The notes under the pieces are model-generated. The model worked only from the letters and a program-made list of their open reading frames with translations, did no database searches and was not told where the DNA came from. Source: Dendrobium chrysotoxum (Eukaryota; Streptophyta; Magnoliopsida; Asparagales; Orchidaceae). Taken from it: a stretch of DNA of 64,000 bases. Shown here piece after piece: positions 45,155 through 56,636 of this stretch. The stretch is from NCBI GenBank assembly GCA_019925795.1, contig CM034309.1, positions 30,126,729 through 30,190,728 on the forward strand, in the 5' to 3' direction. Made by a program: the position numbers and the translations under genes. Position 1 is the first letter of the stretch, and every line of letters starts with the position of its first letter.

Positions 45155-48100
45155 TTATTCATCGGGCAAATCATCATTCAACGGAGAATCTGCAGGGATT
45201 GGATGTGCGGCGAGAAAATCTGCCAAAGCTTGTCCCTTTACTGCTTTCTGTGGCATGTACACTATATCAAATTGCAGTAATAGCACTGCCCACCTTGCCA
45301 AACGACCTGTCAACGCTGGTCTTGTCATCAAGAACTTCAGCGGATCGATCTTTGATATCAAGGTGATTTTGTGGGAGAGCATATAGTGGCGGAGCTTCTG
45401 GACTGCGAAGATCAACGCCAGACAATGTTTCTCAATTGGAGAATATCGTACTTCTGCTCCGATTAATCTCCGACTGATGTAGTAGAGTGCATTTTCTTTT
45501 CCTTCCTCATTGTGTTGGGCCAACAATGCTCCGAGGGACTCTTCTAGTGCTGCCGTATACAGTATAAGAGGCTTCCCCGGAATTGACGCTGCGAGAATGG
45601 GCGGATTTAACAAGTATCTCTTAATGCTGTCAAACGCTTCCTGGCATTCTGCATCCCATTTGAAGCGGACATCCTTCTTCATTAGTTTGGAAAATGGTTG
45701 GCACCTACCCGACAAATTCGATATGAATCGTCGAATGAAAGCCAGTTGCCCTTGCAAGGAACGGAGTTGACGGAGGCTTCTTGGCGGTGGCATCTCTGTG
45801 ATTGCCTTGATCTTGTTGGGGTCGATTTCAATACCTCGGTGACGAACGACATACCCCAAAAATTTACCGGAGGAGACCCCGAAAGCACATTTGAGAGGAT
45901 TCATTTTCAGATCAAACTTTCTGATTCTCTCAAATATAATCCTTAAGTCATTTAGATGCTCTTTTCGGTCTATGCTCTTAACGACAAGGTCATCTACATA
46001 GCACTCGACCTTCTGATGTATTAATTCATCAAAAATATAGGTCATCGCCCGTTGGTAGGTGGCACCAGCGTTCTTCAAGCCGAAGGGCATGACCGTGTAG
46101 CAGAAAATGCCGATGGGCGTTCTGAATGACGTATGCCTTTCATCCTCAGGAGCCATCTTGATCTGGTTGTATCCTGACGATCCATCCATAAACGAGAACA
46201 TGTCATAATTTGACGTGTTGTCCACTAGGAGTTCGGATACAGGCAGCGGAAAATCATCTTTTGGACATGCCTTGTTGAGGTCCCGAAAGTCGATACAGAT
46301 ACGAATCTGTCCATTCTTCTTCTTCACCGGGACGATATTGGCGATCCAGTCAGCGTATTTCTCTTCACGGATGAAGCCCGCTTCTATGAGCTTTTTGGTT
46401 TCAGCAATCACCTGTTCTTCAATCTCCAATCTCATTCTTCTTGGAGCTTGTTTGACGGGTGCGACATCCGGTTTGGTTGCCAACCTATGAACTGCTACCT
46501 CAGGGGATAAGCCAGGCATTTCAGCATATGTCCAGGCAAAGCAATCCCTGAATTCACATAGGAGTTCTTTTATCTCTTCCACTTGATCTTCTGGCAGAAG
46601 GGAACTAATGAATGTTGGGCGAGGGTCATCCTCGGTTCCCAAGTTGACTTCTTTTAGCTCGTCCATAGTGGCTGCCTGTCCACCATCTTCAAGCTCTTCT
46701 GGTGCAGGCTTGGCCTCTAGAGGCTGATCATCGTAATCATCAACTTCATAGACCTCTTCATCAGACTCGTCATTGGGTTCAACTTCCCTGCAAGTGATGG
46801 CTCGGCAAGTCTCCTTCCGGATGCATTTTCGCCTGACGAATCCAATACCTTTATATGCATTCATCTCCTTCCGCCGCATTGGACGTGGATTCCTTCCATA
46901 CCAGAGACTTAAACACATACGAAGTTGTCGTTTGGGGGTGGGAACATTGATCCACTTTCGCAACATTCTTTGAATACCTTTGGTATTAAACCTAGGTAGC
47001 CTCGTATGTAGTAGTTCTTCAGAATCGATGAAGACATGGTCCCAATCACGATTCACTTCTTCATCCTTTCCTACGGAGTAGAATATATTCCCTGACTCGA
47101 TCCCCTTTCTAATTGGAGGCAGATAAAGGGTCACAAGTTCTTCAACTTTATGCACATCTCGTTGAATTATTTCTTTAAAATACTGTAGGGGAACACGAGT
47201 GACTACGAGCACGCTGTCTGAGATTGACAGGTTATCTATCCTTCTAGAGACTACATCTTGCGCAGTGTTCATATATATAGAATCATAGTCGTAATCATCA
47301 TTTGAATATGCGACCTCCCTACTCCATTCGTCCATCGAATGGCATACCTTCTGGGATTTTGTAGAGGTGACATTCTCTTCATCTGTGTCGCTCCCAAGGT
47401 GAGGTACACGTTTCCTTTCTTTAGAAGTGGAAGTGGTAGCTTCTTTGGGAAGAGTCGGCGTTGCCTTCTTTCTCCCCACCTGCTTTTTCTCACTCTTTTG
47501 TTCAGGTCGCTTTGCACTCTCTGGATTTGATGCTTGAGCCTTCAGAGAGTTTGACAACTTTTGCTTCTTTGGCATGAAGTACTGCGCATCTTTATAGACT
47601 GTTGCTTCATGGACTGTAAAGGGTTGGATATCACCAGAAATCCTGAACTCCTCCCCATCCCTGAGATACTTCATGCACTGGTGTAATGTTGATGGGACAA
47701 CGCCATATTCATGCAGCCAGGGGCAGCCCAGGAGCGCCTTGAATGAAGTGTCCGCATCAATCACATGAAATTTAGCTTCTGTATGGAATTCTCCAAAGAC
47801 AAGAGGGAGCATAAACGATCCAAGGGTTTTCTGCCCCTTCTCATTAAAACCATGTACCATAAGCTTATCTGGGCCAAGGTGTTCCACATTGAGGCACAAA
47901 GACCTTAGTGCTTTTAAGCTCATAAGGTTGATGGAGGACCCAGGGTCAATCAGAATTCGACCGATTACCAAATCATCACTCTCTGCAGTAACATACAGAG
48001 GTCGATTGTGGTCTGCCGTCCCAAGCATCATGTCGTCCTCAGTAAAAGTGATGAACGGTTCATTTCGAGCTTGCAGGACCTCAGTCAGGTTGCGCTCAGC

Positions 48101-51100
48101 AAAGTACGCCTCATATCTTTCGGGGTCTTTGAGAGCCTGAATCAAAGTCTCCCGAAGATCCTTGGACATCACCAGAGCATCGTATATGCTGAGCTGGGCA
48201 GGGATCTTCCTCAGATGGGATAAGATATTATAATCTATTCCCTTAACTGGAGTATGTTTCTTCTTGGGATCCTCGGAGATAATGTCTTCGTTGACAACTA
48301 TCTCTTTTCCCTTATCCTTATTGGATATTCCTTTCTTTGGCGGAGGTGGTAGTATCTTGCCACTTCTCAACTGCACTTGAGCGATCTCTTCTGGATCAGA
48401 CTCATTTGACGGTGTATTTTCTTCAGAGTCTGCCATCGTCGCGTCTAGGGATTCATTCGTTGACTCAGAATCACCTCCCAGATTTATATGTCCTATCTGC
48501 GACGCTATATCGGGATCAGATTCATCTGTCTTTGGAAAATGCAGATCCTCCTCTGAGCTGTAGTCCATTGACGATGTTGCCAGACAGGTTTCAACGATCA
48601 TCTCTCTGACATATTTTTCTTTTGTCGGAGTTATTGGCGTTACTGAAATGACTTGACAAACTTCTGTGGGAAGAGGGTCCTCGTCAGCTTCCTCCGCTTC
48701 GTCAATCTTGAGCTCTGACATAAAGTCAACAAGCTTAATAGGACGCCTCGCGGTCTGATAGTATTCATCCAGACTATCTATAACCCTTTGGGTTGCTGTT
48801 TTCTTTTCCTTGGGCTTCTTCAGTTTTGTCTTCTTCTTGGAGGACTTTTTCTTTCCAGACTTTGAAGTTCCAACTTGGTTGGGAAACTGTTTAGAAGCAG
48901 GAGCTTGTGCCACAGGTAATGCCTTGGGGTCTATCACCGGCTCAGTGGGGGATTTCCATTTTACACCCGGAACTCCTTCAAGCTGTTTCAGCATTTTCAC
49001 AGTTTTCTTAGAGACCGCAGTCTCCCACTGTTCTTCTGGAATCGGCTTCTTCCCTTTTCTCCTTTCTTCAATCGGGGGTACGGAAGAAGTCGTAACTACC
49101 CGAGTTGATTCTTTTCTGGGATGAGTCAGCACGTTGTCGGACAATGTGAGCTCTCCCCTTCGATATTTTCTTTCAAGCCAATCTTTAAAGACATAGCAAT
49201 CTTCGATTGGATGACTCATCACCCGATGATATGGGCAGTAGTTTGGGTCGCCACTATGTTTTGACTCCTCGGGTCTCTTGCACTCTGGCAGTTCTAAACC
49301 CGCTTTCAATGCTTGTCGAAATAACTTGGCGACACTTTCCCTCTTGAATGAATATTCCTTATTCATTTTGTCTTTGAGGGAGGGGAATGTTCGATCACCA
49401 GTTCCCGTTGTTTGCCTCGGACGTTCTCCACCGCCTTGATAAGTTCGTGGTTTATCATTACCCCCGAGTATCAACTTCGGCTGGGGGTTAGGGTTGTAGA
49501 CTTGCCTGGGCTTTTCTTGATATTGCATTGGCTGCTTGCCTTTGTCTACATTGTAAATCACTTGTTTCTCCTTATCAGCTCTGGAGAAAAATATAGAGTC
49601 AGCCTCACCTCTTCTAGCACCTGAGGCTTTAGCTTTCTTGGGCTTATCAGAATAATTCTCTGTTTTTGACAAGTTTAGTTTCTCGAACTTTGCCACTCTA
49701 TCTAGCAAATCCTGAAATGTGGTAATAGTAGCCATGCACAGGAATGGTTGCATTTTGTCATCAATGTTTCCCATTAACAACTGTACGGCATGCTCCTCCT
49801 CAAGCTGTTGTTCACATTTCATACTCAAGTTACGCCAGCGAGTGATGTATTTAGTCACTGATTCTTCCTTCTTTCTCTTATTCAGAGCAAGATCAGCGAT
49901 CGTTATTTTCTCAGTCGCACTGGCGAACCTCTTCACGAACATATTTTCTAACTCTGCAAATGTCTTTACAGAATCATTTGGCAATTCAGCGTACCATTCG
50001 AAAGCAGCTGCTGTCAAACTGCTAACGAATTGTCGGAAGAGTAGAGCGTCATTCCCTCCAATATTCCCGCAGGTGGCTTTGAACTGCGCCAGGTGCTGTC
50101 TGGGATTTTTGTTGCCATCAAAAGTATTGAATTTTGGCACAGAATATCCCTTCGGGTATGGCACCTGATCATACTCTACCGGGTACGGGCGACCTTTACC
50201 CACTAATTTTTCTGCCTGATCAATGGCTATAATAGCCCTGATCCTCTCTGTAATGATCCCTTCAAGCTGTGCAGCAGTCACAGGCTCGGAGGTACTTGCG
50301 ATATTCTGCGGAGTAGGCTGACGAGTGGTATTCTGAGCCTCGTGGCCACCTTCAGGAGTGTCCCGTACTCCTGAGACTTGCGGCACTTGGAAGTTTGGAG
50401 GATCAGGGGGAGGATTGGGCATAGAACCAACTGCAGCATTTCTCTGCATGATCTGCATCATTGCCGTCATTTGGGTCATCATCTCTGTCATTTTCTCATG
50501 CAACTGAGAGATTTCCCTATCCTTGGCCCTCATTTGACGTTTCATTTGTCTCTGCATTTCTGCGAGCGTGACGTTCTCGTCAGCAAAGGGATTATCCTCA
50601 GCCTCTTCTCGCTCTTCTTGGGAATGGACACCTCTGCCAGTGGTGGACCCGGCTTCATGGCGGCGCCGATATACTTGTCTAGGCGGTGGTTGCCAACGAT
50701 CGTCATCTTCATCATCGTCGTAGTAGGCCTCCTCTTCGACATTGATGTGTCTCACCATGTAGACCACCTCCATGTCCAAGGTGTTATTTACCTCTTCCAA
50801 GTCTTCTTCTATGTATTCCATATCTTCTTCTAGATTTTCTTCCATGTATTCTTCAATATTTTCTTCTCCCGTATCTTCTTCTCCTTCTTCTAGTACTCGG
50901 ATCTCCGAGCGGCGGCGCCACTGGATCTCCGGTTCTTGGTTAGGCAGGAAGATCTCTTCGACCCGTGGGCTGCGGTCGAAGTTAGACTCTTCCTTGGGAG
51001 GAGTTGGTGAGCGACGGGATCCCCTGGAGGATTCTCCAAGGTGTCTACCGTTGGGAGGAGCGTCATCGTGGGCCTTCTTTTGGACCCACTTTTGACGTTG

Positions 51101-52159
51101 TTTGTAACTGAGGGCAGATCTCCGGGAAGCAGTACCAGATGTCACGCCCAGATCAGTCTTTCTTTCGTTCTTTTCTTCTCTGCGAGGCCTTGGCCTCCAG
51201 ATTTGTTTTCCCTTCCACCGGGACCTTTCGGCGATGGATCCCTGAATGTGTGGTTCAGGTGTCACACCCCGATGTTCACCGTGCGGGGTGTATTTTCTTT
51301 CCTTTCTCTCCACAGCAAGAGACAGGCGCTCTCTTGGTGGAGTTCTCCTGGCTTCGACCCTCAGTGGCCGCTGGTACCTTCTCTTTTTCAGTCCTCTCTC
51401 CTTCACGGTCTTCAGGACTCTGTAAACTCGAGCTGAGAGAGTTTCAGGCTCCTTCTTCTTTTGAGGAGGTGGGACTTCAGGCTGTTGGTCCCAGAACGAC
51501 TTTTTCAGCTCTCCAGTTGAGCTGTTTCTCTTTACCCACCTCAGGTCAGTAAACTTGTTCCGGGTAGGAACGTTGGATATATGCTCTGGAGCAGGCAGGT
51601 TCGAGGGATGCACAGGCACTAATAGCTGCTGAGCTCGGAGTTCAGCATTCATCTTCCTTCTCTGCCTCCTGGTGGGCCTTCCTCCAGATGAGGAAGCCTC
51701 AGAAGTGTTCTTCACGGGTGCGGGCAACCCGGTTGGCAGATGTGTGGTGTTTGTCGTCACCACGGAGATCCTTCCTCCGGCTACAACCCTTTTGGTGGCC
51801 GGGATTTCTGGCTGCGACAGCCGTTCAAACACAGAGATCCTTCCACGAGGATTTTCAGCAGCAGCCAGTCGTTGTGCCGGCAGGTGCACACGACGAGTGG
51901 TAGTTCCAGCAGAGCGTGGCCTCCTAGCAGGCCCTTCAGTATTTCTGCCATTCGTAGGAATGGCGGTGGCCCTTTCAACGACAGCAGGGAAGTCAATGCT
52001 ACCAAACTGGATGGTAGCTCCAGCATTCCCTGTCTCAATGATAGCGTTCGCCAGTTGGATCCTGGCTCCTTGTCCCAACTGGACAGTCATTGGTGCGTTC
52101 TGTAGGTCCATCTGCATAGATGAAAGGTAAGGGTTAGTGATCAAAATTTGATACATCAC
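45155..52159 (-). CDS. Tat element gag-protease-RT-RNase H polyprotein
   Basis: An uninterrupted 2334-aa frame. The N-terminal 650 residues are basic, then strongly acidic (about 410-460). The gag core is at about 665-825 (VPKFNTFDGNKNP, FEWYAELP, KYITRWRNLSMKC). A CPYHRVMSHPIEDCYVFKDW pseudo-zinc-knuckle lies near 970. The protease has LIDPGSSINLMS at D1405, a DPGSS variant of the usual D-T/S-G. RT runs about 1930-2130 with ICIDFRDLNKACPKDDFP, VMPFGLKNAGATYQ and YVDD (2054-2057). The first RNase H (about 2190-2310) is degenerate: YTAALEESLGALL has A where the catalytic D should be, and SKIDPLKFL lacks the usual D-H. It ends in DDLPDE and TAA. Start taken as the first ATG; usage unproven. Confidence 0.92.
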   Translation of the reverse strand: MMYQILITNPYLSSMQMDLQNAPMTVQLGQGARIQLANAIIETGNAGATIQFGSIDFPAVVERATAIPTNGRNTEGPARRPRSAGTTTRRVHLPAQRLAAAENPRGRISVFERLSQPEIPATKRVVAGGRISVVTTNTTHLPTGLPAPVKNTSEASSSGGRPTRRQRRKMNAELRAQQLLVPVHPSNLPAPEHISNVPTRNKFTDLRWVKRNSSTGELKKSFWDQQPEVPPPQKKKEPETLSARVYRVLKTVKERGLKKRRYQRPLRVEARRTPPRERLSLAVERKERKYTPHGEHRGVTPEPHIQGSIAERSRWKGKQIWRPRPRREEKNERKTDLGVTSGTASRRSALSYKQRQKWVQKKAHDDAPPNGRHLGESSRGSRRSPTPPKEESNFDRSPRVEEIFLPNQEPEIQWRRRSEIRVLEEGEEDTGEENIEEYMEENLEEDMEYIEEDLEEVNNTLDMEVVYMVRHINVEEEAYYDDDEDDDRWQPPPRQVYRRRHEAGSTTGRGVHSQEEREEAEDNPFADENVTLAEMQRQMKRQMRAKDREISQLHEKMTEMMTQMTAMMQIMQRNAAVGSMPNPPPDPPNFQVPQVSGVRDTPEGGHEAQNTTRQPTPQNIASTSEPVTAAQLEGIITERIRAIIAIDQAEKLVGKGRPYPVEYDQVPYPKGYSVPKFNTFDGNKNPRQHLAQFKATCGNIGGNDALLFRQFVSSLTAAAFEWYAELPNDSVKTFAELENMFVKRFASATEKITIADLALNKRKKEESVTKYITRWRNLSMKCEQQLEEEHAVQLLMGNIDDKMQPFLCMATITTFQDLLDRVAKFEKLNLSKTENYSDKPKKAKASGARRGEADSIFFSRADKEKQVIYNVDKGKQPMQYQEKPRQVYNPNPQPKLILGGNDKPRTYQGGGERPRQTTGTGDRTFPSLKDKMNKEYSFKRESVAKLFRQALKAGLELPECKRPEESKHSGDPNYCPYHRVMSHPIEDCYVFKDWLERKYRRGELTLSDNVLTHPRKESTRVVTTSSVPPIEERRKGKKPIPEEQWETAVSKKTVKMLKQLEGVPGVKWKSPTEPVIDPKALPVAQAPASKQFPNQVGTSKSGKKKSSKKKTKLKKPKEKKTATQRVIDSLDEYYQTARRPIKLVDFMSELKIDEAEEADEDPLPTEVCQVISVTPITPTKEKYVREMIVETCLATSSMDYSSEEDLHFPKTDESDPDIASQIGHINLGGDSESTNESLDATMADSEENTPSNESDPEEIAQVQLRSGKILPPPPKKGISNKDKGKEIVVNEDIISEDPKKKHTPVKGIDYNILSHLRKIPAQLSIYDALVMSKDLRETLIQALKDPERYEAYFAERNLTEVLQARNEPFITFTEDDMMLGTADHNRPLYVTAESDDLVIGRILIDPGSSINLMSLKALRSLCLNVEHLGPDKLMVHGFNEKGQKTLGSFMLPLVFGEFHTEAKFHVIDADTSFKALLGCPWLHEYGVVPSTLHQCMKYLRDGEEFRISGDIQPFTVHEATVYKDAQYFMPKKQKLSNSLKAQASNPESAKRPEQKSEKKQVGRKKATPTLPKEATTSTSKERKRVPHLGSDTDEENVTSTKSQKVCHSMDEWSREVAYSNDDYDYDSIYMNTAQDVVSRRIDNLSISDSVLVVTRVPLQYFKEIIQRDVHKVEELVTLYLPPIRKGIESGNIFYSVGKDEEVNRDWDHVFIDSEELLHTRLPRFNTKGIQRMLRKWINVPTPKRQLRMCLSLWYGRNPRPMRRKEMNAYKGIGFVRRKCIRKETCRAITCREVEPNDESDEEVYEVDDYDDQPLEAKPAPEELEDGGQAATMDELKEVNLGTEDDPRPTFISSLLPEDQVEEIKELLCEFRDCFAWTYAEMPGLSPEVAVHRLATKPDVAPVKQAPRRMRLEIEEQVIAETKKLIEAGFIREEKYADWIANIVPVKKKNGQIRICIDFRDLNKACPKDDFPLPVSELLVDNTSNYDMFSFMDGSSGYNQIKMAPEDERHTSFRTPIGIFCYTVMPFGLKNAGATYQRAMTYIFDELIHQKVECYVDDLVVKSIDRKEHLNDLRIIFERIRKFDLKMNPLKCAFGVSSGKFLGYVVRHRGIEIDPNKIKAITEMPPPRSLRQLRSLQGQLAFIRRFISNLSGRCQPFSKLMKKDVRFKWDAECQEAFDSIKRYLLNPPILAASIPGKPLILYTAALEESLGALLAQHNEEGKENALYYISRRLIGAEVRYSPIEKHCLALIFAVQKLRHYMLSHKITLISKIDPLKFLMTRPALTGRLARWAVLLLQFDIVYMPQKAVKGQALADFLAAHPIPADSPLNDDLPDE

Positions 52160-52445
52160 CCCACACTTTCAAAAATGCAGAGACTTGCACAGAATAGCAA
52201 ACAAAAATAGATAACATTAGCGAGCAAATTCAAATAATACAAATTTAAAATACTGCTAAATACGTTATCTTAATAAATTTGTTTGAATGATCATTTTGAA
52301 AAACTCAGAATTTAAATTTCTTTAAGTGATCATTTTAGAAAATTCAAAATTTTGAATCTTGGATGATTTGACTGCTACGATAGTACTGAGATGACTAGCC
52401 AAAGATGGAAAGAAAAATCAATCCCCAGTGGAGTCGCCAGAAATC
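52160..52445 (-). other. Tat leader between 5' LTR and gag
   Basis: A 286-bp AT-rich leader without open frame. It contains the primer-binding site at its LTR end. Confidence 0.6.
52423..52439 (-). promoter_or_regulatory. Primer-binding site of the Tat element
   Basis: In element sense TGGCGACTCCACTGGGG begins six bases after the LTR end. It starts with TGG, the complement of a tRNA CCA end. The likely primer is an arginine tRNA, as reported for Tat/Ogre-type elements, but I could not check the tRNA sequence. Confidence 0.7.
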
Positions 52446-55400
52446 TGTGGGCTCCGAAAATTCGGCCCCGGCCTCCGCCCGACTTTTTGGTTCTCGATGG
52501 GGGAGTTTTAACGGATTAAGTTCCGGGGTAAATTTTGGAAGGCAGATGAGATAGTAGATAAGACACTACCCAGAGATTTCGCCCTCATTTTGTGAGGACT
52601 TTATGATCTGAGTTCTGGTTTCCTATAGGCGCAAGCCCCTATAGTTAATTACCCCTCCCGATAACGAGAGAGAACTTTCGATTAAGGCTAGTCATCAATC
52701 AGATACGTATAGATACGTGCATCTGGCATATAGTAGCAGCATGGGTTTAGAAATTGGAGAGTTTGGGAATTTGAAAGATTGGAGGATTTGGAAATTAAAA
52801 AAGAGTTAATATTTAAAATTAGAAATTTCACCATCTGGCACTTAAAGCGGACGGTGTGGGAATGGATGATGGACCCGATCAAGATCCCATGGTTCCGTCA
52901 TCCCGGGCCATCGTGGTCCCTGGTCTACTTAGTCAGAGGAGGTAGTCGACCCAACCTGACGGAAGGATCCTTGTCGGCAGCCATGGGTTGCTTCGTCCAA
53001 GGGTACCTTGTAGACCTGGGGGAAATATTTGTCTAAGGGGACAAATTTGAATCCACCTTAGCTAACAGAGGGCTTTGTGCCCTATCAATCATATCCTATT
53101 GATTCATATCTCAAGGATTTGATGCCATTGGGGAGCATACGGGCTCTGGCCATAACCATAATATAATGGTGCCATTTGGCGGCAACCACCTGGTTCAGAG
53201 GGCCCCGAGTCATAACCGTTTATCCTGCAGTGCCATTTGGCGACGAAACTGCCGGTTAGAGGACTCGTACCACGTCCTTGCTGGCAGGAGATTATCTGAG
53301 AATGGATCCTAGTGATATTTTCGACTAGGCACTAGCTCTATGTGAGCTGAAGTATATTTTGATTTATCCTCCTCGGCAAACTGTTGCGGAGGATGGATGG
53401 ATTTTGCTTTAAGCGTTTTCAAGGTTGGATTTCAGTTTTAAATATTTTTGGAATTTTGGAATTTTGGATTTGGAGATTATTCAGAAGGCTGGATTTTGGT
53501 ATTATTTGGAGTTTGAGGTTTTGGATTTTGATGGGTATTTAGATGGCATTTGAAAGTATTTGGAATAGACCCCTCCGGTTGAGATATGCATTCAACACGG
53601 CCATCATCGGGGTATATGGGGTCATTTATATTTTATTGATTTGAACCTTGTCGACTCTGTCTAGTGATTGACAGAGGATTGGGTTTCGTAGGTTTTATGC
53701 CTTTGTTAGTGAATTTTCATAATTATAGGCCTTGAAGGCCTAATATGAACGCATTAAAACAAATATATAGGTTGCCACAACTGTATATTTGTTTGATGGT
53801 TCGAACCCTGTCGACTCCTATTGACCTTTATAGAAGGATCGGGTTCGAACCTGAATTCACTCGTTGATCCGCGCAGCATCCCTAGACGTTACGTGTGTAC
53901 CAATAACACGCTCGTCGGGGCCCATGCGGGTGTTTGGGGGGATTTTATAAATATTTATTGAACCTTGTCAACTCTTATCTACTTGCTTTAGGAGGATCGG
54001 GTTCAAATTTATTGACCCGCGCAGCATCCCTAGACGTCACGTGTATTCCCACAACACGCTCGCCGGAGCCCATGCGGGTTATGATTATATTTTCCCCTTT
54101 TAGTGTACCTATGTGTATACAAATTAGAGTGCACATGTGCGGGGGTATTCTTGGAATATTTGTACACGCCTTCTGTCCGCTTGCATGAATGTTGCGGATC
54201 CGGTGGCGTAGCACTGGGTTTCATTTGGAGATTTATACGCCTTCTGTCTGCTTGCATGGATGTTGCAGATCCGGTGGCGTGGCGTCGTACGATCTTCACA
54301 ACTGTTGCTGGTAGGCAGGTAGATATTTTCATTGATATATTGGAATTGACCTCAGGATACTGCATTTACTGAAGTCTTTCTGCATCTACCCACGAGTGAC
54401 ATGTTTTACATACTTTTGTACTTGTAGAGAGGTTGTATGTACTGCAGATCTTTTGTCCTTGATTGCATGCGGATCAGCGTGTTCGACTACTAATGCATGA
54501 TAATCTCTCCACATTCATTTGTGGGCAAGTTGTAGTATCTTCAGGCACTTATAACCCTTCCACCAATATTCTCGTATGAATGCAATAGGAACTATTTCAT
54601 CTTCTTGCATGACTGTTACGAAGAATGTCATCAACTCTGACTTTACTGCTTTTGGGATGTATCCACTTGTGCTTTGAAGCCAGTTATAGAACACTATTAC
54701 ACTTGATGTACATTGGCTTCGTATCGTAGAAGACTGATGCATTCATCTATGATTTGACAAGGGTTAACTGTAGGATCCTACCATACTTACTTCCCCTTGC
54801 TGCATAGTTTGCAAATGCTTTCATTTGTCACAATCTCCTCTATGTTTTGCTAGTGACCTTTCGTATTCATAGCAATTCAGTGGTTGTTATTTTCCAATAG
54901 ACTACATCAGGCATGATTGTTCATGGGCAGAATACCGTGTATTCATTTGCAAATTAGTTATCATCGGTTGAAAGGGAGTTATATCTTCCTCATTTCTCTT
55001 GCTTTGTTTGTAGACTTACTGTGTTCATAGTGTATGATAACTAGCAAATCACTATATCTATTACATTGCTTGCGGACTTGAATATTTTCGTTGATGTCTT
55101 GATTGTAGAACATTGTCGCATCTATTGTACGTTGAGTCTTTCCACTTCTAAAAGATAGATGTGTGTGCTTGCGTCTAAGTTGTTGTTGGATATACGAATA
55201 TCCTCAATATTCGTTGCACATTGTTTATACGCACTTGTCACAGAACTATTATAGATTGTAGAGATATTCTAGCATCTGCTACATGCTTCTACATATGCTT
55301 GCATGTTGATTTGTATGGCTTATGGGAAGGTTGCACTCCAATTTGAACTCTTGTTGCATGTCTCCTTTATTTACTATCCATTAAAGGCATCATAGCAAGA

Positions 55401-56636
55401 AGTCTGATTATTTTGCTTACAAGTCATCACTATTTTCAAGTAGAAAATGATTGCAAATCTTTGCTTTTTGTTCAAATTCAATGTTGAAATCAAGTTGCTT
55501 TTGATTGAATTTTGATTCAAGTCCTTTGTGGTTCAACTCAAGTTTTCGCTTGAGTTCAAATGTTCAAGTCATGTTTAATATTCAAATCAAGTCCCACTTG
55601 AATTCGGGTTCATTTGTGTTCAAGTCTTCACAAGTTCAAAGTCGAACCCAGTTCAAGTCATTCGTTATATGAATTCAATCACATGTCCAAGTGCATCTAG
55701 TTTTAAGTCCCTTGTGATCAATCGAGTTCAACTTTTCTTGGCCAAGTTTGATTTAAAACTTTTTGTTCATTTATTCAGCTTTGAGTTTAGCTCATTCAAG
55801 TTCGAGTTCTAATTCATGTCTTCTCCTTCTGAGTTCAAACAAGTCCAGGTACGGTCTCAAATTTCACCCGAAATTTCGGCAGCCTCCCGACGTCTCCCCC
55901 GTTTAGGGGAAAAAACGACAAGAGTCTGGGCCTTCCCACCACGCGCAATAAAGCGCGTGCATGGTAGGTGTCCTTAGACACCTCGGCCGTGGTCTTCATT
56001 CCCACCACGCGCAATAAAGCGCGTGCATGGGGTCTTTGACGGTACCTGTTTCAAAAGGCAGTTTGCTTTCCCCTCGCTCGAGGGTACTTATAGATAACCC
56101 CGCCTCGTCGTAGGCGCCGCACCGGGGTCCCAACCCACCACGCGCAATAAAGCGCGTGCATAGGTGTTTTCCCGGTCCGCCGCAAACGATGAAAGCAAGT
56201 TCTCAGAGATTACCCCTCTCGTCGTAGGCGCCGCACCGGGGTCCCAACCCACCATGCGCAATAAAGCGCGTGCATAGGTGTTTTCCCGGTCCGCCGCGAA
56301 CGACAAAAGCAAGTTCTCGGAGTTTTTTTTTTGGGTTTAGGGATCATACCTTGGCGGCCGGTGAGGTTGGATTGACTCGTGGATCGGGGTGAGGGAGAGA
56401 AGCCTCTTCTTTTTTTTTTAAACAATAATTAATTATAATTAAAAAAAATAATTAATTATAATTATAACAATTAATTATAATTAATTATAATTGATAATAA
56501 TTGATTAAAATTAAAATAAATAGTTATAATTAATTTTAATAAATTATAGTTAATTATTAATATAATAATTAACCATAATAATAATAATAGAATCGCGGAC
56601 TGAGGAGGTCGGTCTTGGGTAGGGCAGGGGAGCTCG
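52446..56636 (-). repeat. 5' LTR of the Tat element, interrupted
   Basis: It matches 36269-40410 nearly base for base. It then jumps at about 56587 to the sequence found at 40969 in the other LTR (deletion of about 558 bp), and is cut at AGCTCG (56636) by the chromovirus. Differences seen include CTCGATGGG for CTCGAGGGG, GGTGTGGG for GGTGGGGG, AGACCTGGGGGAAAT for AGCCTGGGGGGAAT, and single changes near 53366, 54317, 54927, 55461, 55757 and 55889. Confidence 0.9.

Larger units (their letters stand above)
36269..56636 (-). mobile_element. Tat-lineage Ty3/gypsy retrotransposon (5' LTR interrupted at 56636)
   Basis: A minus-strand element with a 3' LTR at 36269-41283, body 41284-52445 and 5' LTR from 52446. 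LTRs begin TGTTAACCTC and end AGCCCACA in element sense. The body codes gag-protease-RT-RNase H, then a second plant-type RNase H and integrase. A second RNase H between RT and integrase, together with very long LTRs, marks the Tat lineage. The two LTRs differ at only about ten sites by eye over some 4.1 kb, so the insertion is recent. The 5' LTR lacks about 560 bp present in the 3' LTR and is split by a chromovirus, so its last roughly 270 bp should lie beyond the window. Confidence 0.92.

Noticed and set aside
45510..52130. Many plus-strand frames of 60-152 codons opposite the Tat polyprotein
   Set aside because: They are antisense shadows of the 2334-codon gag-pol frame and lack independent similarity.
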